A DNA stretch of 64,000 nucleotides. Origin: Schlesneria paludicola DSM 18645 (GTDB lineage: Bacteria; Planctomycetota; Planctomycetia; Planctomycetales; Planctomycetaceae). The notes under the pieces are model-generated. The model searched no databases, was not told the origin of the DNA, and was given only the letters and a program-made list of their open reading frames with translations. The translations under genes were made by a program, and so were the position numbers. The stretch lies in contig NZ_JH636435.1 in assembly GCF_000255655.1 (NCBI RefSeq), forward strand, positions 1,417,433-1,481,432. The letters run 5' to 3'. Shown one piece after another: positions 53,101 through 62,048 of the stretch. Within the stretch, counting starts at the first letter, position 1; each line of letters starts with the position of its first letter.

Positions 53101-55845
53101 GTCAATGCCTCGACAATCACAAACAACAACATCTCGGGTGTCGCAGGATTTGGTATCCATGTCGAAACCAACGGTGCCGCCCGATCAACCGACCTGACCA
53201 TTGCCAACAACACGTTGCAGTTCAACGGCATCGGAACGGATGCCAACTTCAATCCCGTGTTCACGGGTGGTGGAATCTCGGTCCAAATGAACGGAACCGT
53301 ACCGACCGCAGAATTCGACGTCTTGATGCAAAGCAACACCGTGACGTCAAACTTCAACAACGGAATTAACGTTTCTGCCGACGGGTACGGAACAATGAAC
53401 GTCAACAGCCTCTCTAACAACTTGCTGGGTAACTCGACTGACCCAACGAACCCAACCGGAAACGGTGGCAACGCCTTCAACGTTTCGTCGAACGGAAATG
53501 CCACGCTGAACTTCAACAGCTCGGGCAATCAGGTCAGTGGTAACGGAATTGGTAGTGCTGTGAATCCTTCTCTGACGGGCGGTGACAACATCGCGGTGTC
53601 GGCGGGTGGAAACTCGACGGCGAACTACACCTTCCACGGACTGACTTCGAACAATGCCGGTGGAAGCGGTCTGTCCGCCACCTCGCGTGGTCGAGGGATC
53701 CTGAACTTGATCGTGGACAATAACAGCACGTTTACGGCAAACGAAGCAAACGGGATCCAGCTCGCGTCCAACGACACGTCATTGCTGAACGTCAATATCT
53801 CCAAGTCAGCCATGGACTCCAACGGTGAGAACGGAATTGGAATCAATCGTTATGCGGGATCGCTCATCCTGGCGAACATCTCGAATTCGACGATGAACTC
53901 CAACGCTTCGAACGGACTGTTCTTTCTGGGACTCGGATCGGACCCAACCAATCCGAATCAGCAGCAAACGGGAACCGCAAACACCATCAATATCATCAAC
54001 AGCTCGATGGATGGTAATGGTATCGATGGTGCTCGCATGAATGCATATGGTCAATCCGTTGAAGTCATGAACGTCCTCAACAGTTCGTTCAACAACAACC
54101 TTGGCAACGGCTTCCATATCGACATGGCACCCGGTGCCGCATTTGGAAACGTCGCGGCCAACATCGCTTCGACGTTCGACCATATCGAGGCAACGGGGAA
54201 CGGTGCCAACGGGATCTTCCTGAGCAGTCAGGTCACGAATGCCCCACTGGATGACGCAGAGTCCGGGACGTTGTTCAATATCAACTCGGTCCACGGCGAT
54301 ACGGTCATCTCCAATAATGGAAACAACGGCTTCCTGATGCAAATGGAAGGTGGCGTTCACAATGTGACGATTCAGAGTGACGGAAATGTCACCCCTGTCC
54401 ACCAGACCGTGATTCAGTCCAATCGCGCCGACGGGATCCACGTCGACGTCGGCAACTTCGGGAACGTCACACTCAATGCGAATTCGATTCTGATCGGTGG
54501 GACGGCTGCCCAGGGCAACGGTGGCGATGGAATCGACTTTGACGTCGTCCTGTCACGACAGTTGACCGCGGCGCAGTTGAATTCGAGTGACCCCAATACC
54601 GTCGGACTGGCAACGTTTATGACCGAATACGAACATGCCGGAATCGGGACGCTGAATGTCAACAACACCACGATCTCCAATAATAAGGGCAATGGAATCC
54701 AGTTGTACTACAACAGCCTGCTTGGTGATGGATTTAACCCTGCCGAATACGCGACGAGAACCACAACTCGCTGGTACGACGGCTATGGACAGATCAATGC
54801 GAACGTCACCAACAGTACCATTGTCAACAATGGTCAAAGTGGGGTTCGAATCGAGTTGCTTGGACACTCGGGCGGTGACCGATGGAGTCGCTATGGTGGG
54901 CAATCCGGAATTAACACGTTCAATTTTACGGGTAACGTGATTTCGAACAACGGCACCTACGGGCTCTTCTTCGAATCGAATCCAGGCCTCATCCAAGATC
55001 AACGTCAGTATGGATTCTTCAGCCCACCAGATCCACCAGGATCGTCGAACGTGCCGCTCAACCCTGTTGACTATGTGAACTCGACAGGCGGATACGCGAT
55101 GAACTATGGAGCCAGCGGGATCGCCAGTTCGAAAATCAAGGACGGATTCCTGTTGAGCAACTGGATGAATCTCGCCACCGTCTCGAACTCACAACTGTTC
55201 TTGACAAACAACAAGATTAAGGAAAACGGCCAGAATCAGGACATCAACAACGCCGACGGCATCAAACTGCGAATCGGTACCGGCTCTTACCTGGCAGCAG
55301 ACCTCCAGGGCAACGACTTGCGAGGAAACGTGGGATCATCGATTCGAACCGAGTCTTTCATTCAGTACAACCAAACAAACGGTGCCGTGCTCGTCCAGTT
55401 ACCGAGTGTCAAAGGCTCACTCACCACACCGTCACAAGTCGAACTTGACCCAACGGCTCAGTTGGATCTGCGGATGAATAACAACATTGGTAACACTGCG
55501 AACTTCGTCAATCCGATGACCAACCTGTCCGGCGGACTTCTGGGAAGCGACAGCCCAAATGGTGCCGTTTGGATCTGGGAAGGACTTAAGGATCCGTTCG
55601 ATACGCGACCTCCTGGTTTCCCACGATTGGCACAACTGTTCCAGATCGACGATGCGTTCAACGTGAACAGCAATAACTCGTTCATCTCAAGCATCTCGGG
55701 CGTAGGAGTGACTCAAGACCTTCAAGCTCAGCTCTACGATGCAAACTACTACTTGCGACCCACGGCGGCCGGAACATTCCCGAATCCGGTCGGAGTGTTC
55801 CCCTCGGACGCAAGCACGAACCCTGGCGACCCGTTCGCCAACTAG
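50104..55845 (+). CDS. Giant inverse-autotransporter-like protein with beta-helix passenger
   Basis: A 1913-residue exported protein. Signal peptide at residues 1-25 (LLGLVAPAAMFGMVWAQE). A linker is followed by a barrel domain (about 88-325) resembling the intimin/invasin beta-domain: VGGGWRHWMEDIDRIIGVAG, FYDFDNGHAKPYQQLGLSLE and VDYRINGYLPVS align with its typical strand-loop plan. From about residue 385, after DGSVNNPFSSIANY, over 1500 residues are Asn/Gly/Ser/Thr-rich repeats with right-handed beta-helix character (NNTIxxNxxxGI, repeated). A final non-repetitive part ends at 1913. The barrel-first order matches type Ve secretion. It is probably a surface adhesin or coat protein. The closest structural evidence is motif-based; a BLAST/HMM run would settle it. 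Confidence 0.82.
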   Translation: MNLTVKRCLLGLVAPAAMFGMVWAQESESIGTVQLGRRAQAPVQVPEIEQIQGTVQEVPNYQPGVVDFGPSAAPSMPAPRGPGQPGYGNYFRVSAVDQVMTPRFTVDSRGGGLYGYNAGYSNIGVFMPYKIDDTSILFATGLGLVTYDGRGGATVGGGWRHWMEDIDRIIGVAGFYDFDNGHAKPYQQLGLSLESLGRYVDYRINGYLPVSSADHVLNSSLVGTAALFGNGIGLLRTNTVEQAFSGLDAEMGGPTPFLGRYGLNAYLGGYYYMGSGANAGSFTGVSGRIQAQINEDVSFGVQVTNDHMFGLNTQFQVFMNIPNGRPGRWMRNLRVQDKLVQNVFRQNRVVAKTETYSTYDAAINPNTHQAYFVANIDPNATTNGDGSVNNPFSSIANYEAVSVAQQQRYDIILVRPNINGTHDNLDTKSTLNVYSGQQLLSTTVQQTFVTENLPGITLPIPGFTGGAAPILYNSSGGDVITLVGGNTKAQQVSGFDIVGSSTGNGIFGNNNTAVNISNNTIEGGLNGVKLTNLSGTISGGTQAQFFNNTIQNNINNGIQITNNGSPPSVPNLEVIVQNNTFKTNGGDGLRIDALAGSKIGGLIGGLDSAATSTSPAITRSNTFDGNLGNGLNLTANGGTLDFQNTATSANGIVNNTFVSNVLDGLHIDSTNNSNVAFSIFKNTFGSAADSVINSEFGVKPTSTHANHRFGIGLVADSGTTVINIGGATSTNPDGSTFNPGNSFYANDVFSSSGTKILTPGNAVDFAVTGTSVLTYNLTNNLIKNTYTLNAPPPIDQFTFTFTGTSGTDPFTLQNLSTALAGRTAATITGMTWDLSSSASLLAPSGPTELRPNPVVIQPAAGDNLLASVNNVAVQTGTSPLTVAAAGALPADNANLGMVDFGQQLKLGFNQANFTSGTSFNAPVLLLQGDRTTIATAAQVNNSTLTVTFNDGSTARAAVHTTTLNGITTASATATTFGPLDPGYGSGSDGIHIAASGNATVNASTITNNNISGVAGFGIHVETNGAARSTDLTIANNTLQFNGIGTDANFNPVFTGGGISVQMNGTVPTAEFDVLMQSNTVTSNFNNGINVSADGYGTMNVNSLSNNLLGNSTDPTNPTGNGGNAFNVSSNGNATLNFNSSGNQVSGNGIGSAVNPSLTGGDNIAVSAGGNSTANYTFHGLTSNNAGGSGLSATSRGRGILNLIVDNNSTFTANEANGIQLASNDTSLLNVNISKSAMDSNGENGIGINRYAGSLILANISNSTMNSNASNGLFFLGLGSDPTNPNQQQTGTANTINIINSSMDGNGIDGARMNAYGQSVEVMNVLNSSFNNNLGNGFHIDMAPGAAFGNVAANIASTFDHIEATGNGANGIFLSSQVTNAPLDDAESGTLFNINSVHGDTVISNNGNNGFLMQMEGGVHNVTIQSDGNVTPVHQTVIQSNRADGIHVDVGNFGNVTLNANSILIGGTAAQGNGGDGIDFDVVLSRQLTAAQLNSSDPNTVGLATFMTEYEHAGIGTLNVNNTTISNNKGNGIQLYYNSLLGDGFNPAEYATRTTTRWYDGYGQINANVTNSTIVNNGQSGVRIELLGHSGGDRWSRYGGQSGINTFNFTGNVISNNGTYGLFFESNPGLIQDQRQYGFFSPPDPPGSSNVPLNPVDYVNSTGGYAMNYGASGIASSKIKDGFLLSNWMNLATVSNSQLFLTNNKIKENGQNQDINNADGIKLRIGTGSYLAADLQGNDLRGNVGSSIRTESFIQYNQTNGAVLVQLPSVKGSLTTPSQVELDPTAQLDLRMNNNIGNTANFVNPMTNLSGGLLGSDSPNGAVWIWEGLKDPFDTRPPGFPRLAQLFQIDDAFNVNSNNSFISSISGVGVTQDLQAQLYDANYYLRPTAAGTFPNPVGVFPSDASTNPGDPFAN

Positions 55846-55872
55846 TCTGACTCTGCAGACCTGACGACATCG

Positions 55873-55917
55873 CACAAAGCCGCATCCAATTCTGGAGGCG
55901 GCTTTGTGTCTTTCTCG
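55873..55917 (+). terminator. Intrinsic terminator of the giant surface gene
   Basis: Perfect 11-bp arms CACAAAGCCGC and GCGGCTTTGTG with a 14-base loop, followed by TCTTTCTCG. It begins 27 bp past the stop codon. Confidence 0.85.
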
Positions 55918-55962
55918 ATTGGCAGGATCACCACTTGTGATTTGAGAATTTGAAAGAACGTC

Positions 55963-57162
55963 ATGACTACTGATATCTATGCCCAGTTCGGAATTCCGCC
56001 GATCGTCAATGCCGTCGGCTATGCCTCCCGTGTGAGTGGCAGTTGTCCCCACCCAGACGTCATCGCGGCGATGGCCGCCGCCAGTACGCAATACGTCGAA
56101 ATCGACGACGTGCTACGCGCCGCCAGTCAACTGATCCAGCGCTCCACCGGGGCCGAAGCGGGAATCATCACCTGCGGCGCCGCGGCCGCGCTGACATTGG
56201 CGGCCGCGGCCTGCCTGGCGGGGAATCGCCCCGAACTCATGGACGCCCTGCCAGATGCGTCTCAATGCCCGCGCGATGAAATCATTTACCCCCTCGCCGG
56301 GCCATTCGACTACGACCATCCGATTCGCCTGTCCGGCGCAAAACTGGTCTCACTCGACTATAAAGCCCCGGACGCCCTCGCACAGATTGAACGCCAGATT
56401 CACGCACGCACCGCGGCGATCGGCTGGGTCTGGCTGTCAATGACCGAGATCCCTGATCTCACCGCCTTGATCGAACTGGCACACCGACACGGGCTACCCG
56501 TCATCATTGATGCGGCCTTCTCAATGCTTCCCGTCGAGAATTTAACGTCCTTCATCCACCGCGGCGCCGACCTGGTGGCTTACAGCGGCGGAAAGCATCT
56601 CGGCGGCCCCCAGGCATCGGGAATCCTGTGTGGCCGCACAGGCCTCATCCGCAGCGCCTGGGTACAGATGGTCGATATGGACGTTCGGGCGGGAACCTGG
56701 TCACTGCAAGCGTGGATTGACGAAGGCTGGATCAGCCGGCCGCCCCGCCATGGAATTGGCCGCTCGATGAAAGTCAGCAAAGAGTCGATGATCGGCCTGA
56801 TGGCGGCACTCGAACGGTATGCAAAACGGGATCATCAAGCGGAAATCGTACAATGGCACGCGGCGATCGACGAAATCCAACAAGGGTTGAGCGGAATTAC
56901 GGAACTGCGGATTACCAAACGTTCACAAGCCGCAAACGGACAGCCGTATCCCAACCTGCTCATTGAATCTGGCACGCCTCCGACAGGAATGACCGTTCGG
57001 CGATTGATCCTGAAATTGCGTTCGCGACCAAAGAAAATCATCCTGGCCGAGGACGAAACCAATCCTGATCAGGCCGTGCTGAATCCCAACTGCCTGCTTC
57101 CGGGCGATGCTGGTGAGATTGTCACATCGATTCGCAACGTCATTGCGGAGCACCGTCGCTGA
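55963..57162 (+). CDS. PLP-dependent SelA/DgaE-like enzyme
   Basis: A 399-residue fold-type I enzyme of the SelA-like group. The PLP lysine lies in LVAYSGGKHLGGPQASGILC, where Lys of GGKHLGG binds the cofactor. VIIDAAFSM holds the Asp that contacts the pyridine nitrogen. The start PPIVNAVGYASRVSGSCPHPDVIAAM is typical. Relatives include selenocysteine synthase and D-glucosaminate-6-phosphate ammonia-lyase; without SelB or tRNA-Sec context the latter type is more likely. No Shine-Dalgarno is obvious. Convergent to the amidohydrolase gene. Confidence 0.88.
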   Translation: MTTDIYAQFGIPPIVNAVGYASRVSGSCPHPDVIAAMAAASTQYVEIDDVLRAASQLIQRSTGAEAGIITCGAAAALTLAAAACLAGNRPELMDALPDASQCPRDEIIYPLAGPFDYDHPIRLSGAKLVSLDYKAPDALAQIERQIHARTAAIGWVWLSMTEIPDLTALIELAHRHGLPVIIDAAFSMLPVENLTSFIHRGADLVAYSGGKHLGGPQASGILCGRTGLIRSAWVQMVDMDVRAGTWSLQAWIDEGWISRPPRHGIGRSMKVSKESMIGLMAALERYAKRDHQAEIVQWHAAIDEIQQGLSGITELRITKRSQAANGQPYPNLLIESGTPPTGMTVRRLILKLRSRPKKIILAEDETNPDQAVLNPNCLLPGDAGEIVTSIRNVIAEHRR

Positions 57163-57198
57163 ACCATGGACACGCCGCATTTCACATACGTCGCCCGC

Positions 57199-57332
57199 GT
57201 CATCGTGCACAGTCCAAAGACAAGGGGACAGGCATATGTTCCCGGTTCAATTGGAATCCAGAGCGCATCGACTGGAGTCAACCATCCCTTTAGCACGGAA
57301 AATGAGTTCGTCCTCGGCCTTTGAACGGCTAC
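57199..57332 (+). mobile_element. Family A element (A7) with exact 9-bp target duplication
   Basis: A 134-bp copy with ends GTCATCGTGCACAG and CTTTGAACGGCTAC and the family core. GTCGCCCGC flanks it on both sides (57190-57198 and 57333-57341); the match extends to 13 bp (TACGTCGCCCGCG) because neighbouring bases agree too. It lies between convergent genes. Confidence 0.9.
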
Positions 57333-57362
57333 GTCGCCCGCGGACAGATCGATCAATCGGTT

Positions 57363-58826
57363 TCATTCGGGTGGGACAAGCTTCAACAAGTCGGCAGGGT
57401 GCGATTCAATTCCCTCGTGAAACACCCGTTCGATCGAGCGTGTGTGCCGAATATCGTCCAGCGGATTGGCAGACAACAACACCAGATCTGCAACTTTGCC
57501 GGCCGTAATCGTTCCCAACCGATCGCGTTCACCAAGCGTTGTCGCATTGTTCAGCGTGGCGGCACGAATCGCTGCAGCGGGAGGCAATCCAGAACCGACT
57601 AGCAGTTCCAATTCCAGATGCAGGGACAAACCCGGCGGAACATTCGGTTCAGGAGCATCCGTTCCCGCCTGAATCGGAACGCCAGCCCGATAGAGCTTTC
57701 CGGTCAGTTCTTGAAATTTGGCGAACTCACGTCGCCGGTCCTCAAGCGGCCCCCCTTGCGGGCATCCTGATCGCTTCAGATAGACCGGCCAAAAATCTCG
57801 CAATCGTTTGGGAACCGACTCGCAATCACGCTGATCGCACGGCTCAAGAACGTCCGGCAGTAGCAACATATTGCGAAATACGCTCAACGTCGGATCGACA
57901 AAGATCTTTTGTCTGGCCAGTTCCGAAACCAGCGATTCGCTGAGTGGATTGTTCACGTCCAGCCGCCCCCGATGACCCGGCTGCCCCGAAACCTCTGGGG
58001 GGATCACATAGTTGAACACCGACCAGATATGTTCGAGACCATTGACACCGTCGGCCACGGCATCCTGTGCGGAGTATCGTCCCAAGTGTGCCGTCACAAA
58101 AAGTCCGCGCCGATGACTTTCGTCGATGATCGCCCGTCCGACAGGACGTGCGGTCCCCGCATAGATTTTGACCGTACGCACGTCCCAGGCCTTCAGCTCG
58201 TCGAACAGCTCGCCGACTCGACCCGGATCGGTGATCGCGTAGCCGATATCACGATGAATGGGTGGGTCGCCGTCGAGCAACGGGCTGCAGGTAAAGACCC
58301 GCGGAGCACGTTCTGGATGACTGGCTGCAAACCGAGCAACCAATCGGCCCGCAACCAGTTCGTCTCCTGTACTGCGAACCGACGTCACTCCGGCGGCGAG
58401 ATAAAGCGGTAAGACTTCGTCACCGGTGACATGTGCGAAATCCAGGACATGCACCACATGCACGTGCGCGTCGATCAGACCGGGAATCGCATATTTTCCA
58501 CGGCCGTCGATCCTTCGAACATCACCGGGCATTGGACCGATTTCCTGTGCACCGACAACGCGTTCAATCTGCGAGCCGCGAATCACGATCGTCTGGTTCG
58601 GTACCATTTCGCCGGATTCGACATCCAAGACACTGCATTGTTCGATCGAAGTCCGGGCTTCAGCAGTCTCGCCAGTCCGATGATCGGCCATCAGCCATAG
58701 CAGAACACTGAACACCGCCAAGGCCGGTCCCGACTTCGCAATGGGCGATCGAGATCGTCTCGTCGTCTTGAATTTCGCCGAATTGAATTTCACCGCGACG
58801 GCCATCAGAGCATTTCGATCCGCCAT
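57363..58826 (-). CDS. Exported amidohydrolase (metal-dependent hydrolase)
   Basis: A 487-residue enzyme with an N-terminal signal or anchor (GPALAVFSVLLWLMADH). The TIM-barrel has the metal motif HVHVVH (about residue 120), a Lys in VRTVKIYAGT that could be carboxylated, His in VTAHLGR and LEHIWS, and the catalytic Asp in GTDAPEPN. The late part (TLNNATTLGERDRLGTITAG) returns to the composite beta domain. It resembles imidazolonepropionase/prolidase-like hydrolases; the substrate is unknown. The start at 58826 is the longest; an internal Met is possible. Confidence 0.85.
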   Translation of the reverse strand: MADRNALMAVAVKFNSAKFKTTRRSRSPIAKSGPALAVFSVLLWLMADHRTGETAEARTSIEQCSVLDVESGEMVPNQTIVIRGSQIERVVGAQEIGPMPGDVRRIDGRGKYAIPGLIDAHVHVVHVLDFAHVTGDEVLPLYLAAGVTSVRSTGDELVAGRLVARFAASHPERAPRVFTCSPLLDGDPPIHRDIGYAITDPGRVGELFDELKAWDVRTVKIYAGTARPVGRAIIDESHRRGLFVTAHLGRYSAQDAVADGVNGLEHIWSVFNYVIPPEVSGQPGHRGRLDVNNPLSESLVSELARQKIFVDPTLSVFRNMLLLPDVLEPCDQRDCESVPKRLRDFWPVYLKRSGCPQGGPLEDRRREFAKFQELTGKLYRAGVPIQAGTDAPEPNVPPGLSLHLELELLVGSGLPPAAAIRAATLNNATTLGERDRLGTITAGKVADLVLLSANPLDDIRHTRSIERVFHEGIESHPADLLKLVPPE

Positions 58827-59129
58827 GTAATGTCACTCTCGCTCAAGGGATGAGGTGTTGACCACGTCATCACAGAGGTCTTTCAATCGGCGACACGAGA
58901 CCGTGCGCGGCAGTATATCATTCCAGGATTTCACGATTCGATTCTGATGACAAAATCTCGGAATCCGATCCACGCAGATCACCTGGATCAGATACGATTG
59001 CCGCAGGCGGATTTTCACTTTTTTCGGATGCTACACTTCCGCAAGGGCATCGGATCAGCGAACCTGATATCACAGAAGAAGCCACATGTTGCAGTGGCAA
59101 CACGTCCATGGCCGTTCAGAAAGTGCTTC

Positions 59130-60902
59130 ATGAAGAGTTCAATAACGCTGTGTTCAAAGACGCTGTGGAGTCTCTTCTTCGGATTGATCGCCCTGAATGG
59201 CGAGTCGCTTGTCGCCGCCGATCCAGCGGTGCTCGAGGCGCAGCAGTCGCGGATGGACATCGTGAACAAAGCCGCGAAGACAGTCGTGGCGATCTTCTCG
59301 CCGGACGGTAACGGCGGCGGATCAGGGGTCCTGGTCACCCCGGATGGATATGCACTCTCAAACTATCACGTCACGAGCGCCTGTGGCGACTTCATGAAGT
59401 GTGGCCTGAACGATGGTGTGCTGTACGACGCGGTCATCGTCGGCATTGATCCAACGGGCGATGTGGCGCTGCTGAAACTCTTGGGACGGACCGATTTCCC
59501 TCACGCGCCACTTGGCGATAGCGATCTCGTTTCGGCAGGCGACTGGACGTACGCTATGGGCAATCCATTCTTGTTGGCAACGGACTTTCAGCCGACCGTC
59601 ACGTTTGGAATGGTCAGTGGCGTCCATCGTTATCAGTACCCCGCCGGAACGTTTCTGGAATACACCGATTGCATTCAAGTCGATACGTCGATCAACCCCG
59701 GCAATTCAGGCGGCCCCTTGTTCAATGCTGCGGGCGAGCTGATTGGAATCAATGGACGGATTGCGGTCGAGAAACGCGGCCGCGTGAACATTGGCGCGGG
59801 TTACGCGATCTCGATCAATCAGATCAAGCACTTCATGGATCAATTGCGAGGCGGCCAGATCGTCGACCATGCGACCTTGGGTGCGACGGTTCGTTCAGGT
59901 TCCGATCGAACAGTGCTGGTCGATTCGATTCTCGAAACGTCGGATGTTTACCGACGTGGCCTGCGCGAAGACGACGAAATCATTTCGTTTGCAGGCCGCC
60001 CCATCGGCAGCGTGAATCAGTTCAAAAACATTCTGGGAATTTATCCCTCGGGATGGTCGTTGCCCTTGGTCTATCGCCGCGATGGAAAGAAGAACGAAAT
60101 CATCGTTCAACTGCCCGCACTGCATCAGCGGTCAGAGATCGCCAAATCCGCAGGCTCCAAACAGCCGCACCCAGAACGACACGATCCAGATGGTCCGCCA
60201 CATTCCGACGGCACCAGTGCTCAATTGCCCAAGGACGAACTTCCCGATGAATACAAACAACTCTTCGAGAAGAAAGCCGGTTACGCCAACTACTACTTCA
60301 ACCGCCTGGAACAACAACGCGTTCTCGCGGGGCTCGAGCGATTTGCGAATTGGCACGGAGCCGTCGGAAAATGGAATCTTTCAGGACGAACCGCTGACGG
60401 AGATACCTTCCAGTTGAAATTGTATCCCCAAGCTCTCACCGCACAGTTCACCAAACGCGCCCCCGGACTCCAGAACCTCGACGGAACCGATTTTCTAGAC
60501 GAACCGCCGGGCACGGGCGGCTTACTGGCGGCACTCTATCAATTCAAGTTGCTGCTGACAGAAGGGCCAACCGCATTCAATGAGGTCTTTTACGATGGCA
60601 GTCAGCCGCTGGACGGCCGGGCGATGCATGTCGATGTCCTGGTCACGAAAAAATCGACGCTGGAGTGCCGCTGGTACTTCCGGGCATCGGACGGAACCCT
60701 GATCGGTTTCGACTCGTCCCTGGGCATCGACAGCGATTCGTGTGACATTCGATTTTTGCAGTATGGCGAGTTCCAGGGAAATCGTTTTCCCAACCGATGG
60801 ATGGTCCGCTATGGAGACACTGAATACGGCATCTTCGACTTGATCGGGGTCGAAGCATCAACATCAACGGGAACCGATAAACCCACCGAATCCAACAAAT
60901 AG
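59130..60902 (+). CDS. Exported trypsin-like serine protease with PDZ domain
   Basis: A 590-residue HtrA/DegP-like protein. The ATG at 59130 gives a signal peptide (LWSLFFGLIALNGESLVAA). The triad is complete: His in LSNYHV, Asp in DPTGDVALLKL and Ser in INPGNSGGPLFN. A PDZ domain follows at about 255-330 (TLGATVRSGSD, then REDDEIISFAGRPI). The C-terminal 230 residues form an extra domain without recognised family (KWNLSGRTADGDTFQLKLYP). It would act in the periplasm as a quality-control or processing protease. A second, shorter relative lies directly downstream, 18 bp later. Confidence 0.92.
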   Translation: MKSSITLCSKTLWSLFFGLIALNGESLVAADPAVLEAQQSRMDIVNKAAKTVVAIFSPDGNGGGSGVLVTPDGYALSNYHVTSACGDFMKCGLNDGVLYDAVIVGIDPTGDVALLKLLGRTDFPHAPLGDSDLVSAGDWTYAMGNPFLLATDFQPTVTFGMVSGVHRYQYPAGTFLEYTDCIQVDTSINPGNSGGPLFNAAGELIGINGRIAVEKRGRVNIGAGYAISINQIKHFMDQLRGGQIVDHATLGATVRSGSDRTVLVDSILETSDVYRRGLREDDEIISFAGRPIGSVNQFKNILGIYPSGWSLPLVYRRDGKKNEIIVQLPALHQRSEIAKSAGSKQPHPERHDPDGPPHSDGTSAQLPKDELPDEYKQLFEKKAGYANYYFNRLEQQRVLAGLERFANWHGAVGKWNLSGRTADGDTFQLKLYPQALTAQFTKRAPGLQNLDGTDFLDEPPGTGGLLAALYQFKLLLTEGPTAFNEVFYDGSQPLDGRAMHVDVLVTKKSTLECRWYFRASDGTLIGFDSSLGIDSDSCDIRFLQYGEFQGNRFPNRWMVRYGDTEYGIFDLIGVEASTSTGTDKPTESNK

Positions 60903-60920
60903 CGGGTGATTCACCTTGAG

Positions 60921-62048
60921 ATGAATTCCTCACGAGTGACGATTCCCGCCTTTCAGACCTGGCAACAACTCATGACAGCACGACATCAGCGATCTTCATA
61001 TCCCGCGTTTCTGATCCGGTCGTTGCCCATTCTTGCGATCATGAGCGTGCTGCTGACCTCTTCGACCACAGCGTCGGCACAATCGATGTCGGGCACGATC
61101 GGACGTGTCGCCCCCAAAGTGGTGAAGATTTTTGGTGCGGGCGGCGGAAAAAATCTGTACTCGTACGGATCGGGATTTCTGGTATCCCCGCAAGGGCATA
61201 TCGTCACAGCGCAAAGCCACATTCTGGACAGTGACACCGTCGCCGTGGTCTTACACGACGGACGCCGGTTTGAAGGAAAAGTCATCGCCGCGGAACCGCC
61301 GCTCGACATGGCACTTCTGAAAATCGAAGCAGAAGGGTTGCCATATTTCGATCTGACGCAGGCGACCACCGCCGCCCCCGGCAGTCGCGTACTGGGCTTC
61401 AGCAATGCATTCAAAGTCGCGACCGGCGACGAGCCCGTGTCTGTGATTCACGGAGTGATCGCCGCAAAAACCAACCTGACAGCACGACGCGGTGCCTTCG
61501 AGTCGCCCTACACCGGCCCCGTCTATGTCGTCGATGCCGTTACGAACAATTCCGGTGCCGCGGGTGGAGTCCTGACCACTTGGGACGGACGCTTGATTGG
61601 CATGATCGGAAAAGAGCTACGAAACACGCAGACGAACACCTGGTTGAACTATGTGATGCCGATCGAAGAACTGCGTGAAACCATTGATCAGATCATCGCC
61701 GGACGATTCTCGTCCAAGAAACCAGACGACGAAAACGAAGATGGCATCGTCAAAGCAAGACCCCGACGATACGAGGCAGCGGACTTTGGCTTTGTGACAA
61801 TTCCCGATGTCGTGGCACGAACCCCAGCCTACATCGATCGTGTTCTTCCGGGATCGCTGGCCGAAGCAGCCGGACTGAAACCAAACGACTTGATCCTGTT
61901 CGTCGGCGACTTGCTCGTTCCGTCGTGCCGTATCCTGCAGGATGAGCTGGGACGACTGGAAAGCGGCGACCAACTGAAGCTGGTGGTCCGCCGCGACGAC
62001 AAGCTCGTCACGTTCACTCTCGCCGTCCCCAAGAAGGAAGAAGAGTAG
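60921..62048 (+). CDS. Exported trypsin-like PDZ protein with unusual serine loop
   Basis: A 375-residue relative of the upstream protease. The signal segment is LPILAIMSVLLTSSTTASAQ. His (TAQSHIL) and Asp (PPLDMALLKI) of the triad are present, but the active-site loop reads NNSGAAGGVL instead of GNSGGPL, with two residues more. The PDZ domain covers about 285-370 (IDRVLPGSLAEAAGLKPNDL). Whether the loop still supports catalysis is uncertain; it could be a reduced-activity or scaffold form. Alternative starts lie at 60906 (GTG) and 60972 (ATG). The gene pair is probably one operon. Confidence 0.85.
   Translation: MNSSRVTIPAFQTWQQLMTARHQRSSYPAFLIRSLPILAIMSVLLTSSTTASAQSMSGTIGRVAPKVVKIFGAGGGKNLYSYGSGFLVSPQGHIVTAQSHILDSDTVAVVLHDGRRFEGKVIAAEPPLDMALLKIEAEGLPYFDLTQATTAAPGSRVLGFSNAFKVATGDEPVSVIHGVIAAKTNLTARRGAFESPYTGPVYVVDAVTNNSGAAGGVLTTWDGRLIGMIGKELRNTQTNTWLNYVMPIEELRETIDQIIAGRFSSKKPDDENEDGIVKARPRRYEAADFGFVTIPDVVARTPAYIDRVLPGSLAEAAGLKPNDLILFVGDLLVPSCRILQDELGRLESGDQLKLVVRRDDKLVTFTLAVPKKEEE

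Noticed and set aside
55963..57162. Selenocysteine synthase (selA)
   Set aside because: The fold is right, but no selB or tRNA-Sec is nearby and many relatives act on sugar acids or amino acids, so the symbol is not justified.
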